Assembly (NCBI RefSeq): GCF_036697405.1
Contig: NZ_JBAHWA010000001.1
Location: 868,001-932,000, forward strand
Direction of reading: 5' to 3'
DNA: 64,000 nucleotides
Origin: Lysobacter sp036697405
GTDB taxonomy: Bacteria > Pseudomonadota > Gammaproteobacteria > Xanthomonadales > Xanthomonadaceae
Shown here: positions 9,100 through 18,623 of the stretch, one piece after another
How the letters are laid out: each line of letters starts with the position of its first letter
Numbering within the stretch: position 1 is the stretch's first letter
Made by a program: the position numbers and the translations under genes
The notes under the pieces: model-generated
The model's database searches: none
The model's input: the letters and a program-made list of their open reading frames with translations, nothing else
Told to the model about the DNA's origin: nothing

Positions 9100-10707
9100 T
9101 CAGGGGCTGCCGCCGCCCCCGCCCATCGCCACCGGTTGCGCATCGGCGCGCGCGGCGTACAGCGTGCCCGGCGGCGGCTGGCGGGTGAAATAGGTGTTGA
9201 CGCCGTCGAGCACGGCGCGCGCAAGCGCGCGCTGGTGCGCGGGATCGGTCAGGCGGCGCTCTTCGTCCGGGTTGGAGATGAAGGCGGTCTCGACCAGCAT
9301 CGCCGGCATGTCCGAGGTCCGCAGCACGGCGAAATTGGCGCGCTCGATATGCGGTTTGTGGTTGTTGCCCACGCGCTTGAGCCCGTCCAGCACGTGCCCG
9401 GCCGCGTCTTCGGATGCCTTCATGTGGCCGCTCTGGGTGAGGTCCAGCAACACCGAGGTCAGGGTGTTGTCGGCTTCCTGCAGGCGCACGCCGCCGACCA
9501 GGTCGGCCGAGTTTTCCTTGTCCGCCAGCCAACGCGCGCGCTGCGAGGAGGCGCCCTTCAGCGACAGCACGTAGACCGAGGAGCCCCTGGCCGCGCGGTT
9601 CTCGGCGGCGTCGGCGTGGATCGACACGAACATGTCGGCCTTGGCCTGGCGCGCCAGCTGGGCGCGGCGCGGCAGCGGGATGAACACATCGCTGTCGCGG
9701 GTCAGATAGGCCTTGAGGCCGGGCGTGGCGTTGATCTGGCGCGCCAGTTCGCGCGCGATCGCCAGGGTCACGTCTTTCTCGCGCTTGCCGGCCAGGCCGA
9801 CCGCGCCGGGATCCTGGCCGCCGTGGCCGGGATCGATGGCGATGATGAGCGGGCGCATGCCGCGGCCGCGCATCACGTCCTTCATGGTCTTGACCGCGCC
9901 GGGCGTGACGACGTCCCCGGCCGGCGGCAGCGGCGCGGTCGCGCCCGGCATCGGGGCCGGCACGCCGGTGGCGATGCGGGTGGGCACGCCGGTGGCGACG
10001 GTGGTCGGAACCGGCGGTTGGGTAGCGGCAACGACCGGCGCGGCCGACGGCGGCGCGGCCGACGGTGGCGCGGCGGCCGGCGGCGAGGCGCTGGGCGCGT
10101 TGCGCGCGGCGAGTTCGGAGATCAGGCGGGTGGTCGCGGCCGCGGACGCGGCGGCCTGGTCGACACCGCGGCTCTCGGACACCACGGCCGTCGCGGCCGT
10201 CGCGGCCGGCGGCGGCGACTGCGGCGCCGGCACGGATTGGGTCGATGGGACGTGGACGGCGACGGCGGAAGCCGGCGGCGCGGCGATCGGCTGCGGCTCG
10301 ACGTCGTCGCCCGGCCATTCCAGCACCAGACGCGCGCCGTTGGCGGCCGGCTCGATGCGCGGCTTGAGCGCGGCGACCGGCTGGGCCAGATCGAACACGA
10401 TGCGCACGGTGCCCGGAGCGGGCTGGCCGGTACGCACGGATTTGACGATGCCCGCGCCGGCCGGCAGGCGCAGACCCTTGGCCAGCGACGAGGCCGGCAG
10501 ATCCACCGCGAGGCGGTCGGGGCCCTTGAGCGAGATCAGCTTGAATTCGCTGCTACGGTCCAGCGCGATCTCGGCGCGGGTGCCGGTGGCGCCGCTGCCG
10601 ACTTCCAAGCCCTTGATTTCACTGGCGTGCGCGAGATTCCAGGCCAGCGCCGTGAGCAGCGCCATGCCGAGCAGGAATTTCTGAACGGTGGCCCCTTTTA
10701 CGCGCAT
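9100..10707 (-). CDS. amiC: N-acetylmuramoyl-L-alanine amidase (AmiC-like, AMIN + Amidase_3)
   Basis: About 535 residues from ATG 10707 (an in-frame ATG 39 bases upstream is less likely). A signal peptide ending AHA is followed by an AMIN domain (about residues 28-135) that targets septal peptidoglycan. A long Ala/Pro linker holds near-repeats such as GVPTRIATGVPAP. The catalytic Amidase_3 domain from about residue 290 has the zinc ligands in DPGHGGQDPG, SIHAD and the Glu in LVETAFISNPDEE. It cleaves the stem peptide from MurNAc in the periplasm, helping daughter-cell separation. It lies between tsaE and mutL in one operon. The C-terminus ends in a Gly-rich tail. Confidence 0.94.
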   Translation of the reverse strand: MRVKGATVQKFLLGMALLTALAWNLAHASEIKGLEVGSGATGTRAEIALDRSSEFKLISLKGPDRLAVDLPASSLAKGLRLPAGAGIVKSVRTGQPAPGTVRIVFDLAQPVAALKPRIEPAANGARLVLEWPGDDVEPQPIAAPPASAVAVHVPSTQSVPAPQSPPPAATAATAVVSESRGVDQAAASAAATTRLISELAARNAPSASPPAAAPPSAAPPSAAPVVAATQPPVPTTVATGVPTRIATGVPAPMPGATAPLPPAGDVVTPGAVKTMKDVMRGRGMRPLIIAIDPGHGGQDPGAVGLAGKREKDVTLAIARELARQINATPGLKAYLTRDSDVFIPLPRRAQLARQAKADMFVSIHADAAENRAARGSSVYVLSLKGASSQRARWLADKENSADLVGGVRLQEADNTLTSVLLDLTQSGHMKASEDAAGHVLDGLKRVGNNHKPHIERANFAVLRTSDMPAMLVETAFISNPDEERRLTDPAHQRALARAVLDGVNTYFTRQPPPGTLYAARADAQPVAMGGGGGSP

Positions 10708-10793
10708 GGGCTTAGTCAAGCACCAGTGCCTCAGAAATGCAAGCACTTTTCCCTTACGAATCCGGTACCTGCCACCACTTCCTGTGGAAACGT

Positions 10794-11309
10794 TCAGGAG
10801 TCGGCCGCAAGCTCAAGGGTGCCCGCCAGGGCCCCGACCCATTCCGCGCCGGCTGCGGACCCCGGAACCAGCCGGGCCGAACGCCCTGCCCCGTCCACCG
10901 CCAGCTCCACCCGCAGGTCGGCCGGCGGCAGTCCGCCGCGGCCGCGGTCCGGCCATTCGATCAGCCACAGCGTGGCCTCGTCGCCGTCGAGACCGAGAAA
11001 CTCAAGTTCGCCCACGTCGCCGATGCGATACAGGTCCAGGTGCCAGGCTTCGCCGCCGCCGGCGAGCGGATAACGTTCGACCAGGGTGTAGGTGGGGCTG
11101 CGGATCGCGCCCTGCACGCCGAGCGCGCGCAACAGCGCGCGCGCGAGCGTCGACTTGCCGGCGCCGAGATCGCCGCTCAGGTGCACCACCGCGCGCGCCG
11201 GCCGCGAGCGCGCGAGCGCGGCGCCCAACGCATCGGTCGCGTCGGCATCGCGCAACGACAGTGCGATCGCATCGTGCTCGCGCGCGGGCGTGGCAGGATT
11301 CGACGACAT
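10794..11309 (-). CDS. tsaE: tRNA threonylcarbamoyladenosine biosynthesis ATPase TsaE
   Basis: 171 residues. The start ATG 11309 overlaps the nnr stop by one base (TGATG), which indicates translational coupling. The P-loop is GDLGAGKST near residue 45, followed by SPTYTLVERY, the HLDLYRIGD motif and LIEWPDRG, all typical of TsaE (YjeE). TsaE hydrolyses ATP in the TsaBDE complex that makes t6A37 in ANN-decoding tRNAs. It is essential in many bacteria. Confidence 0.95.
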   Translation of the reverse strand: MSSNPATPAREHDAIALSLRDADATDALGAALARSRPARAVVHLSGDLGAGKSTLARALLRALGVQGAIRSPTYTLVERYPLAGGGEAWHLDLYRIGDVGELEFLGLDGDEATLWLIEWPDRGRGGLPPADLRVELAVDGAGRSARLVPGSAAGAEWVGALAGTLELAADS

Positions 11310-12808
11310 CAAGACGCATTCTCCGGATTGGCCAATCGCCGCAACCACGGCATCAGATCGCTGGGCAGCAAACCGCGTTCGCCGCCGTCGCGCGCGGCGG
11401 CATCGGCGGCAGCGGAGTGCAGCAGGGCGCCGCAGACCGCGGCATCGAAAGCACTCAATCCCTGCGCGCGCATCGCTGCGATCGTACCGCTGAGCACATC
11501 GCCCATGCCGCCCACCGCCATGCCGGGATTGCCCGCGGCGATCACATAGGGTTCCGCATCGGGTGCCATCACAATGGTGCCCGCGCCTTTCAACACGATG
11601 GCGCAGCCATAACGATCGCGCAAGGCGTGTGCCGCGGCGAAACGATCGGCCTGCACCTGCGCGGTGTCGATGCCGAGCAAGCGCGCCGCTTCGCCCGGGT
11701 GCGGCGTGAGCACGCAGTCCGAATGCAGCGCTCGCGGATGCTGCGCCAACAGGTTCAAGGCATCGGCATCGAGCAACAGGGCTCGCTCGCCCTCGAGCAC
11801 GCAGGCCTGCAGCTCGCGCGCCCATTCGCCCCGCCCCAGGCCAGGCCCCAAGGCCACGACGTTCGCGCGCTCCAGCGCCGCGCGCAGCTGCGCCACATCG
11901 CGCACCTCGCGAGGCATCGCCTCCGGAACCCGCGCCAGCAAGGCCGGCACGTGCTCGCCGCGCGTGGCGATCTCGACCAAGCCGGCGCCGCTGCGCAACG
12001 CTGCCTGCGCGCACAGCACGATCGCGCCGCCGCTGCCGTGATCGCCGCCGACGCACAGGACGCGCCCGTTGCGGCCCTTATGGCTGTCGCGCGTGCGTGG
12101 CGACAGCCATCGGCCCAGATCGCTCGCGCGCACAGAACGCGCGACCGGCGCGCTGTCGAAAAAGTCCGCGCCGAGCTGCAGATCCGCCAGCACCCGCTCG
12201 CCGACACAGTCGAGCGCCGAACCGGTACTCAATCCGAGCTTGCGTGCGATGAATTCGATCGTGCAATCGGCGACCACCGCCGGCGCATGTGCGATGCCGC
12301 GCTCGGCGTCGACGCCGCTGGGAACATCCAGCGCGAGCACGGGCGCAGATTGCGCATTGATAGCCTCGATCAGGGCGGCCGCGTCCTTGTCCGGCGCACG
12401 CGTCAGACCGATTCCGAACAAGGCATCGACGACCAGGTCCGCGTTCAAACCGCCGCCCGCATAGAGGTCGCAGCGGCCGCCGGCCGCCGCGTACGCGTCG
12501 GCGGCGCGCCGGGCGAGCTCGCCGCGCGGCGCGTGCGCCGCCAGCTGCGTCACTCGCACGTCGCGCCCGCTCGCATGCGCGTGCGTCGCCAATACATAAC
12601 CGTCGCCGCCGTTATTGCCGGACCCGCACACCACCACGATGCGTTGCGCCTGCGGCCATCGCCGCAGCAGTTCGCGCCAGGCCGCCGCGCCCGCGCGCCG
12701 CATGAGTTCGTAGGCATCGCCCAGCGCCACGCTGGCGCGGGCCTCGACCGCGCGCAGGGCCGCAGTGTCGTAGAGTGCTGAATCGAAGGGAAAATCGGCC
12801 TTGGGCAT
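11309..12808 (-). CDS. nnr: Bifunctional NAD(P)H-hydrate epimerase / ADP-dependent NAD(P)H-hydrate dehydratase
   Basis: 499 residues with two domains. The N-terminal YjeF-type epimerase (about residues 1-215) has VVCGSGNNGGDGYVLA and LDVPSGVDAERG. The C-terminal ribokinase-like dehydratase (about 235-490) has LCVGGDHGSGGA, TPHPGEAARLLG and the signature NPGMAVGGMGDVLSG. The enzyme repairs the damaged cofactors NADHX and NADPHX. Its first gene position in the minus-strand operon, 25 bases from the divergent queG start, suggests overlapping promoters. E. coli has the same neighbour order, with queG (yjeS) divergent from nnr-tsaE-amiB-mutL. Confidence 0.95.
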   Translation of the reverse strand: MPKADFPFDSALYDTAALRAVEARASVALGDAYELMRRAGAAAWRELLRRWPQAQRIVVVCGSGNNGGDGYVLATHAHASGRDVRVTQLAAHAPRGELARRAADAYAAAGGRCDLYAGGGLNADLVVDALFGIGLTRAPDKDAAALIEAINAQSAPVLALDVPSGVDAERGIAHAPAVVADCTIEFIARKLGLSTGSALDCVGERVLADLQLGADFFDSAPVARSVRASDLGRWLSPRTRDSHKGRNGRVLCVGGDHGSGGAIVLCAQAALRSGAGLVEIATRGEHVPALLARVPEAMPREVRDVAQLRAALERANVVALGPGLGRGEWARELQACVLEGERALLLDADALNLLAQHPRALHSDCVLTPHPGEAARLLGIDTAQVQADRFAAAHALRDRYGCAIVLKGAGTIVMAPDAEPYVIAAGNPGMAVGGMGDVLSGTIAAMRAQGLSAFDAAVCGALLHSAAADAAARDGGERGLLPSDLMPWLRRLANPENAS

Positions 12809-12833
12809 CGCACGATTCTATACTTGCCCCATC

Positions 12834-13925
12834 GTGAGCCCGCACCCTGCCAGCCCCGACCCCACGCCCGCCGCGCCCGATTACGCGGCGCTGGGCCTGC
12901 GTATCCGCGAACTGGCGCGCGAACTGGGCTTCCAGCGCTGTGGCATCGCCGGCATCGAGCTGGGCCCCGACGAGGACTACCTGCGCGACTGGCTGGCGCA
13001 GGGGTTGTACGGCTCGATGGACTGGATGGCGCGCCACGGCGAGTTGCGCTCGCGCCCGCAGGAGCTGATTCCGGGGACTCTGCGGGTGATCTCGGTCGGC
13101 CTGGACTATGGCCGCAACGACGACGACGACGCCTGGGCCACGCTGGCCGATCGCGAGCGCGCCTACGTCGCTCGCTACGCCCTGGGCCGCGACTATCACA
13201 AACTGATGCGCCAGCGCCTGCAGCGCCTGGCCGACCGCATCGGCGAGACCGTGGGCCCGTTCGGGCATCGCGTGTTCGTCGATTCGGCGCCGGTGCTGGA
13301 ACGCGCGCTGGCCCGCAACGCCGGCCTGGGCTGGATCGGCAAACACACCTGTTTGATCGACAAGGACGGCGGCTCCTGGTTCTTCCTCGGCGAGATCTAC
13401 GTCGATCTGCCGCTGCCGATCGACGCGCCGGCGAGCGCGCACTGCGGCACCTGCGTGCGCTGCATCGAGGTCTGCCCGACTCAGGCCATCGTCGCCCCGC
13501 ACCGGCTGGATGCGCGCCGTTGCATCGCCTACCTGACCATCGAGCACGAGGGCGCGATCCCCGAGGAACTGCGGCCCGCGATCGGCAACCGCATTTTCGG
13601 CTGCGACGACTGCCAGCTGGTCTGCCCCTGGAACAAGTTCGCCAAGCGCACCGACGAGCCGGACTTCCGTGCCCGTAACGACCTCGACCGCGCCAACCTG
13701 GCGCAGCTGTTCGCCTGGAGCGAGGCCGAGTTCCTGCAACGCACCGAGGGCTCGGCGATCCGCCGCAGCGGACACGAGCGTTGGCTGCGCAATATCGCGG
13801 TGGCGCTGGGCAATGCGCCGGGCACGCCGGAGGTGATCGACGCCTTGCGCTCGCGCCGCGACGCCGACAGCGCGGTGGTGCGCGAGCATGTGGAGTGGGC
13901 GCTGGCCCGGCATGGCGAGGGTTGA
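12834..13925 (+). CDS. queG: Epoxyqueuosine reductase
   Basis: 363 residues from GTG 12834; an upstream in-frame ATG at 12801 would overlap the divergent nnr start and adds non-homologous residues. QueG reduces epoxyqueuosine to queuosine in the wobble base of His, Tyr, Asn and Asp tRNAs, using cobalamin. Conserved parts are RCGIAGIELGPDE, YARYALGRDYHKLMR-like text, and two 4Fe-4S motifs, CGTCVRCIEVCPTQAI near residue 203 and CDDCQLVCPWN near residue 258. HEAT-like helices at the C-terminus bind tRNA. It is divergent from nnr. Confidence 0.95.
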   Translation: MSPHPASPDPTPAAPDYAALGLRIRELARELGFQRCGIAGIELGPDEDYLRDWLAQGLYGSMDWMARHGELRSRPQELIPGTLRVISVGLDYGRNDDDDAWATLADRERAYVARYALGRDYHKLMRQRLQRLADRIGETVGPFGHRVFVDSAPVLERALARNAGLGWIGKHTCLIDKDGGSWFFLGEIYVDLPLPIDAPASAHCGTCVRCIEVCPTQAIVAPHRLDARRCIAYLTIEHEGAIPEELRPAIGNRIFGCDDCQLVCPWNKFAKRTDEPDFRARNDLDRANLAQLFAWSEAEFLQRTEGSAIRRSGHERWLRNIAVALGNAPGTPEVIDALRSRRDADSAVVREHVEWALARHGEG

Positions 13926-14228
13926 GGCAGTGACGCGCGCTTTGGGGTAGGAGCGGCGTGAGCCGCGACCGCGAATACACGCAGACTCGCGAGCCTGCGC
14001 GGCGATGCGTTTCCGGCGTGAGTGGCCGTTCGACGGCTATCGCGGCGACGCGCCGAAGTCACTGGATCCCCGCCTTCGCGGGGATGACGAATTGGAGAGC
14101 GTCGCTGCGCGGGCCGCCCGCAGGACGGTGCGGTGCGCCTTCGGCTTACCGCAGCCTACGAGAACCTGCGCGCACGCTTTGGCGGCCGGATGAGAACCTG
14201 CGGGCCGCGCCGTGGCGGCCGGCCCGAC
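13926..14228. repeat. Intergenic repeat cluster between convergent queG and pgi
   Basis: No gene is visible. Three interspersed elements can be read: a TAGGAGCGGCGTGAGCCGC unit at about 13948 (a dyad repeat frequent in Lysobacter), a REP-like unit at 14059-14090 with the core CCCCGCCTTCGCGGGG, and a GGTGCGGT-type unit at about 14124. Any terminator function for the convergent genes is unproven. Confidence 0.7.
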
Positions 14229-15746
14229 TCAAGCGCGCAGCTGTGCGATCAGCTCGCGCGTGACCGGATCGTCGGCCTCGGCTTCGCCGGCCAGCGCCGG
14301 AACCAGACGGCTGGCGACCTGCTTGCCCAGCTCGACGCCGAACTGGTCGAAGGCGTTGATGTCCCAGAACACCGACTGCAGGTAGACGCTGTGCTCGTAC
14401 ATCGCCAGCAGCGCGCCCAGCGAGCGCGGGGTCAGCGCGTCGAGCAGCAGGGTGGTGCTGGGCCGGCTGCCGGCGTAGCTGCGGTGCGGATCGTCGCTGG
14501 CCTGGCCGTTGGCGAAGGCCTCGGTCTGGGCCAACAGGTTGGCGTGCAGCGCGCGGTGGTTCTCGGCATAGGGCGTGTCGGCGCGGACCACGCCGATGAA
14601 ATCGCCGGGCACGATCGAGCTGCCCTGGTGCAGGGCCTGGAAGAAGCTGTGCTGGGTGTCGGTGCCCACCCCGCCCCACCACACCGGCACGGTGTCGCCG
14701 GCGATAGCGCTGCCGTCCAGGCGCGTGGACTTGCCCAGGCTTTCCATCACCAACTGCTGCAGATAGTTCGAGAGCAGCTTGAGGCGGTCGTCGTAGGCCA
14801 GCACGGCCTGGGTCGCATAGCCCAGGCCGTTGCGGTTCCAGATCGCGGTCAGCGCGTGCCAGGCCGCCAGGTTGCGCGGTGGCGGCGCGTCCAGCACGTG
14901 TGCGTCCATTTCGGCGGCGCCGGCCAGGAAGGCTTCGAACGCGTCCATGCCGATGGCCAAGGCGATCGGCAGGCCGACCGCCGACCACAGCGAATAGCGC
15001 CCGCCGACCCAGTCCCACATCGGCAGGATGCGCTCGGGCGGAATCCCGAACGCGGCCGCCGGGCGCTCGAGGTTGGCGCTGATCGCGTACAGGCGCTCGC
15101 CCGCGTACGCGCCCAGCCAGTCGCGCACCAGCGCGCCGTTGAGCAGGGTTTCCTGGGTGCCGAAGGTCTTGGAAATCAACAGCGCGGCGGTGCGCGCCGG
15201 GTCCAGACCGGCCAGGGTGCGCTGGGCGGCATGGCCGTCGACGTTGGACAGGAAGTGCACGCGGAACCGGCCCGGCGCGGCGCCGCTGAGGGCGTCGGCG
15301 GCCAGGCGCGGGCCGAGGTCGGAACCGCCGATGCCGATGCTGACGATGTCGGTGACGTCGCTGGCGGCCAGCGCGTCGACGATCTCGCGCATGCGCACGC
15401 GCGCCTGCAGCGCCTGGGCGTGGGCGTCGCGCGCGATCTGCGCCTGCGAGAAATCGCCGCGCAGCGCGGTGTGCAGCGCCGGCCGGCGTTCGGTGACATT
15501 GACGGTCTCGCCGTCGAACAGCGCGCGCAGGCGCGCGCGGAAACCGGCGCCCTCGGCGGCGGCGAACAGCGCGGCCAAGGCTTCGCGGTCGTAGTGCTGG
15601 CGGGCGAAGCTGGCGTAGATCGGGCCGACCCGCAGCGCGAAGTCCTGCGCGCGTGCCGGGTCGGCAGCGATCAGCTGCGGCAGCGTGGTGCCTGCGACGC
15701 GCCCCGCCTGGGCGCTCAGTAGGCTCAGTCGGGATGCGTCGCTCAT
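14229..15746 (-). CDS. pgi: Glucose-6-phosphate isomerase
   Basis: 505 residues, slightly shorter than E. coli Pgi (549). It interconverts glucose 6-phosphate and fructose 6-phosphate in the cytoplasm. The phosphate-binding SIGIGGSDLGPRLA segment lies near residue 134, SKTFGTQETL follows, and the GGRYSLWSAVGLPIALAIG signature appears near residue 249. The C-terminal FDQFGVELGKQVA segment carries the catalytic Lys. It starts 8 bases after the panD stop, so it is the last gene of the pcnB-folK-pan-pgi run. Confidence 0.97.
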   Translation of the reverse strand: MSDASRLSLLSAQAGRVAGTTLPQLIAADPARAQDFALRVGPIYASFARQHYDREALAALFAAAEGAGFRARLRALFDGETVNVTERRPALHTALRGDFSQAQIARDAHAQALQARVRMREIVDALAASDVTDIVSIGIGGSDLGPRLAADALSGAAPGRFRVHFLSNVDGHAAQRTLAGLDPARTAALLISKTFGTQETLLNGALVRDWLGAYAGERLYAISANLERPAAAFGIPPERILPMWDWVGGRYSLWSAVGLPIALAIGMDAFEAFLAGAAEMDAHVLDAPPPRNLAAWHALTAIWNRNGLGYATQAVLAYDDRLKLLSNYLQQLVMESLGKSTRLDGSAIAGDTVPVWWGGVGTDTQHSFFQALHQGSSIVPGDFIGVVRADTPYAENHRALHANLLAQTEAFANGQASDDPHRSYAGSRPSTTLLLDALTPRSLGALLAMYEHSVYLQSVFWDINAFDQFGVELGKQVASRLVPALAGEAEADDPVTRELIAQLRA

Positions 15747-15754
15747 GCGTTCTC

Positions 15755-16135
15755 TCAGGCCGCCTGGGCCGGCATCGAAGTGTTGGTGTGGGTCAGCTGG
15801 TTGTGCCGATCCACGTAGACCAGGGTCGGCTTGAACTTGGCCGCCTCGGCTTCGTCGCAGACGCCGTAGGCGCAGATGATCACCAGGTCGCCGGGCTGGG
15901 CCTTGTGCGCGGCCGCGCCGTTGACCGAGATCACGCCGCTGCCCTCTTCGCCGCGGATGGCGTAGGTGACGAAACGCTGGCCGTTGTTGACGTTGTAGAT
16001 GTGGACCTGTTCGTACTCGCGGATGCCCGAGATATCGAGCAGGCGGCCGTCGATCGCGCAGGACCCTTCGTAGTGGAGCTCGGCGTGGGTGACCGTGGCG
16101 CGGTGGATCTTGGCCTTGAGCAGGTTGAGTTGCAT
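15755..16135 (-). CDS. panD: Aspartate 1-decarboxylase
   Basis: 126 residues from ATG 16135. It makes beta-alanine from aspartate for pantothenate. The proenzyme self-cleaves at Gly-Ser to create a pyruvoyl group; here this is GS in HYEGSCAIDG (residues 24-25). The family motifs NVNNGQRFVTYAI and LVIICAYG are present. It lies 109 bases after panC in the pantothenate cluster. Confidence 0.97.
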   Translation of the reverse strand: MQLNLLKAKIHRATVTHAELHYEGSCAIDGRLLDISGIREYEQVHIYNVNNGQRFVTYAIRGEEGSGVISVNGAAAHKAQPGDLVIICAYGVCDEAEAAKFKPTLVYVDRHNQLTHTNTSMPAQAA

Positions 16136-16244
16136 GTTCTCACTCCGTCCGCGGACGTGCGGGCGCGAAAAACCGAAGTCTAGCAGCGCATGGCGCACCG
16201 CAACATAGGCGGCCCACGCCGGCCCTGGAACGGTGTATTTGCGT

Positions 16245-17093
16245 TCAGGCGGCGAATTCGAGGTTGTCGATCAGGCGGGTCTTGCCCAGCCGGGCCGCGA
16301 TCAGGGCGACCCGCGGCGCATCGCCGGGGCCGGTTTCCGGCAGGCCCAGATCCGGGCGCCGGATGGCCGCGTAGTCGACCACGAAACCCGCGGTCTGCAG
16401 GCGCTGCACGGCCTCGGCCTCGACCGCCTCGCGCGGCGTGCCGGCCTGCAGGGCCTGGCGCATCCATTGCAGGCAGCGGTGGATCTCGGCCGCGCGCGGG
16501 CGCTCTTCGTCCGACAGGTACTGGTTGCGCGAACTCATGGCCAGGCCGTCGGCCTCGCGCAGGGTGTCGCCGGCGACGATTTCGATCGGGAACGCCAGAT
16601 CGCGCACCAGGTAACGGATCACCGCCAGTTGCTGGTAGTCCTTGCGCCCGAACACCGCCAGATCCGGCCGGACCTGGTTGAACAGGCGCGCGACCACGGT
16701 GGCGACGCCGTCGAAATGGCCCGGGCGGTGCGCGCCCTCCAAACCCTCGGTCACGTGCGGCACGCGCACTTCGACCGTGGCCTGCGGACCGTAGGGGTAC
16801 ATGGTCTCCACCGTGGGCAGCCACATCAGGTCGGCGCCCGAGGCCGACAGGCCGGCGGCGTCGGCCTGCGGCGTGCGCGGATAGCGGCCGAAATCCTCGT
16901 TGGGCCCGAACTGGGTGGGGTTCACGAACACGCTGACCACGACCCGGTCGGCGCGCTCGCGCGCCAGCTTCACCAGCGAATGGTGGCCGGCGTGCAGATT
17001 GCCCATGGTCGGCACGAAGGCGACGCGCAGCCCGTCGCGGCGCCAGGCGTCGATGGTGGAACGCAGTACGGCCAGGTCGTCGACGGTCAGCAT
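16245..17093 (-). CDS. panC: Pantothenate synthetase (pantoate--beta-alanine ligase)
   Basis: 282 residues. It condenses pantoate with beta-alanine using ATP. The nucleotide-binding PTMGNLHAGHHSLV motif (HxGH) is near residue 30; FVNPTQFGPNEDF, FGRKDYQQLAVI and MSSRNQYLS are the other conserved stretches. The start gives the usual N-terminus. It is flanked by panB upstream and panD downstream. Confidence 0.97.
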   Translation of the reverse strand: MLTVDDLAVLRSTIDAWRRDGLRVAFVPTMGNLHAGHHSLVKLARERADRVVVSVFVNPTQFGPNEDFGRYPRTPQADAAGLSASGADLMWLPTVETMYPYGPQATVEVRVPHVTEGLEGAHRPGHFDGVATVVARLFNQVRPDLAVFGRKDYQQLAVIRYLVRDLAFPIEIVAGDTLREADGLAMSSRNQYLSDEERPRAAEIHRCLQWMRQALQAGTPREAVEAEAVQRLQTAGFVVDYAAIRRPDLGLPETGPGDAPRVALIAARLGKTRLIDNLEFAA

Positions 17094-17223
17094 GCCTTGC
17101 TCGGTATCGGGTCGAGGGAATCGGACGGCGCGAACACAGCCCGCGCCGCAGGCTGCGAATTACACGCGCTAACGCCGGCGATCACAACGCCTGCGCCGGA
17201 ACGCTGGGTTCGCGCCGCCGGCC

Positions 17224-18057
17224 TCAACCGGCGTAGGAATGCGCCTCGTCCGGGAAACGGCGCTCGCGCACGGCCTCGGCGTAGGCGCGGAACGCGCCTT
17301 CGATGGAGCCGCCCTCGGCCAGGAAATCCTTGACGAACTTGGGCCGGCGGTGGCCGGAGTTCACGCCCAGCAGATCGTGCAGCACCAGCACCTGGCCGTC
17401 GCAAGCCAGGCCCGCGCCGATGCCGATGGTCGGAATGGCGAGGTCGGCGGTGATCGCGGCGGCGACCGGGTTGGGCACGCATTCCAGCACCAGCAGCGAG
17501 GCGCCGGCGTCCTGCACCGCGCGCGCGTCCTCGCGCAGGCGCGCGGCGGCGGCCTCGTCGCGGCCCTGGACCTTGTAGCCGCCCAGGCGCAGCACCGATT
17601 GCGGAGTCAGGCCCAGGTGCGCGCAGACCGGAATCTCGCGCTCGACCAGGAAACGGATCACCTCCAGCTTGTGGCCCGCGCCTTCCAGCTTGACCATCGC
17701 CGCGCCCGCCTGCAGCAGCGCGGTGGAGGCCTCGAGCGCGCGCTCGGGGGTGGCGTCGGACTGGAACGGCAGGTCGGCGATCAACAGCGCCTTGGACAGG
17801 CCGCGGGCGACGCAGGCGGTGTGGTAGGCGATGTCGGCCACGCGCACCGGCAAGGTGCTGTTGTGGCCCTGCACCACCATGCCCAGCGAATCGCCGATCA
17901 GCACCAGATCGATCCCGACCGCGTCCATGGTGCGCGCGAAGCCGGCGTCGTAGCAGGTCAGCATGACCAGGGGGCGGCCGTCGCGCTTGGCGTCGGCGAG
18001 CATGGGCACGGTCCAGGCGGTCTTGCGCGGGCTTTCGGTGGGGGCCGAGGTGTACAT
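17224..18057 (-). CDS. panB: 3-methyl-2-oxobutanoate hydroxymethyltransferase
   Basis: 277 residues. It transfers a hydroxymethyl group from methylene-THF to ketoisovalerate, the first pantothenate step. Conserved text includes LTCYDAGFARTMDA, VLIGDSLGMVVQGH, MVKLEGAG, CAHLGLTPQS and TIGIGAGLACDGQVLVLHDLLG. It lies 65 bases after folK and 130 bases before panC. Confidence 0.97.
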   Translation of the reverse strand: MYTSAPTESPRKTAWTVPMLADAKRDGRPLVMLTCYDAGFARTMDAVGIDLVLIGDSLGMVVQGHNSTLPVRVADIAYHTACVARGLSKALLIADLPFQSDATPERALEASTALLQAGAAMVKLEGAGHKLEVIRFLVEREIPVCAHLGLTPQSVLRLGGYKVQGRDEAAAARLREDARAVQDAGASLLVLECVPNPVAAAITADLAIPTIGIGAGLACDGQVLVLHDLLGVNSGHRRPKFVKDFLAEGGSIEGAFRAYAEAVRERRFPDEAHSYAG

Positions 18058-18122
18058 GGTCGTCAGGGTCTCGCCCGGCCGATCGCCGGACGCTCGCTGG
18101 GGGTAGCCCTATAACTTACCGC

Positions 18123-18623
18123 CTAAGCCAGGGTTTGTATGTCGCCGATCTCGAGCTGGGCCAAGGCATCGCGTGCCGGCCCTACCCCCGGAATATGCGC
18201 GTCGGGCGCGATCTCCAGCAGCGGCAGCAAGGCGAACGCGCGCTGGTGCAGATGCGGATGCGGCAGGCGCAGGCCGGGTTCGTCCAGGCCGAGTTGGCCG
18301 TACAGCAGCAGATCCAGATCCAGCGTGCGCGGGCCCCAACGGTCGCTGCCGTCCTCGCGGCGGTCGCGGCCCGCCTCGCGCTCGATCGCCAGCATCGCCG
18401 CCAGCAAGGCTTGCGGCGCCAGCGTGGTTTCCAGCATGGCGGCGGCGTTGAGGAAGTCCGGCTGCGCGGTCAGGCCCCAGGCCGGCGTGCGGTACAGCGA
18501 GGACACGCGCAGCAGGCGCGTGCCCGGCAGCGCGGCCAGGGACCGGAAAGCGCCACGCAGGATCGCGGCGCTGTCGCCCAGGTTGCTGCCCAGGCCGACG
18601 AACGCGACCTCGGCGGCGCTCAT
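18123..18623 (-). CDS. folK: 2-amino-4-hydroxy-6-hydroxymethyldihydropteridine pyrophosphokinase
   Basis: 166 residues from ATG 18623. It activates the pterin for folate synthesis by transferring pyrophosphate from ATP. Signatures are FVGLGSNLGDS, SLYRTPAWGLTAQPDFLNAA, and RWGPRTLDLDLLLYG with the metal-binding Asp pair. The start overlaps the pcnB stop by 4 bases (ATGA), so translation is coupled; pcnB-folK is the E. coli order as well. Confidence 0.96.
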   Translation of the reverse strand: MSAAEVAFVGLGSNLGDSAAILRGAFRSLAALPGTRLLRVSSLYRTPAWGLTAQPDFLNAAAMLETTLAPQALLAAMLAIEREAGRDRREDGSDRWGPRTLDLDLLLYGQLGLDEPGLRLPHPHLHQRAFALLPLLEIAPDAHIPGVGPARDALAQLEIGDIQTLA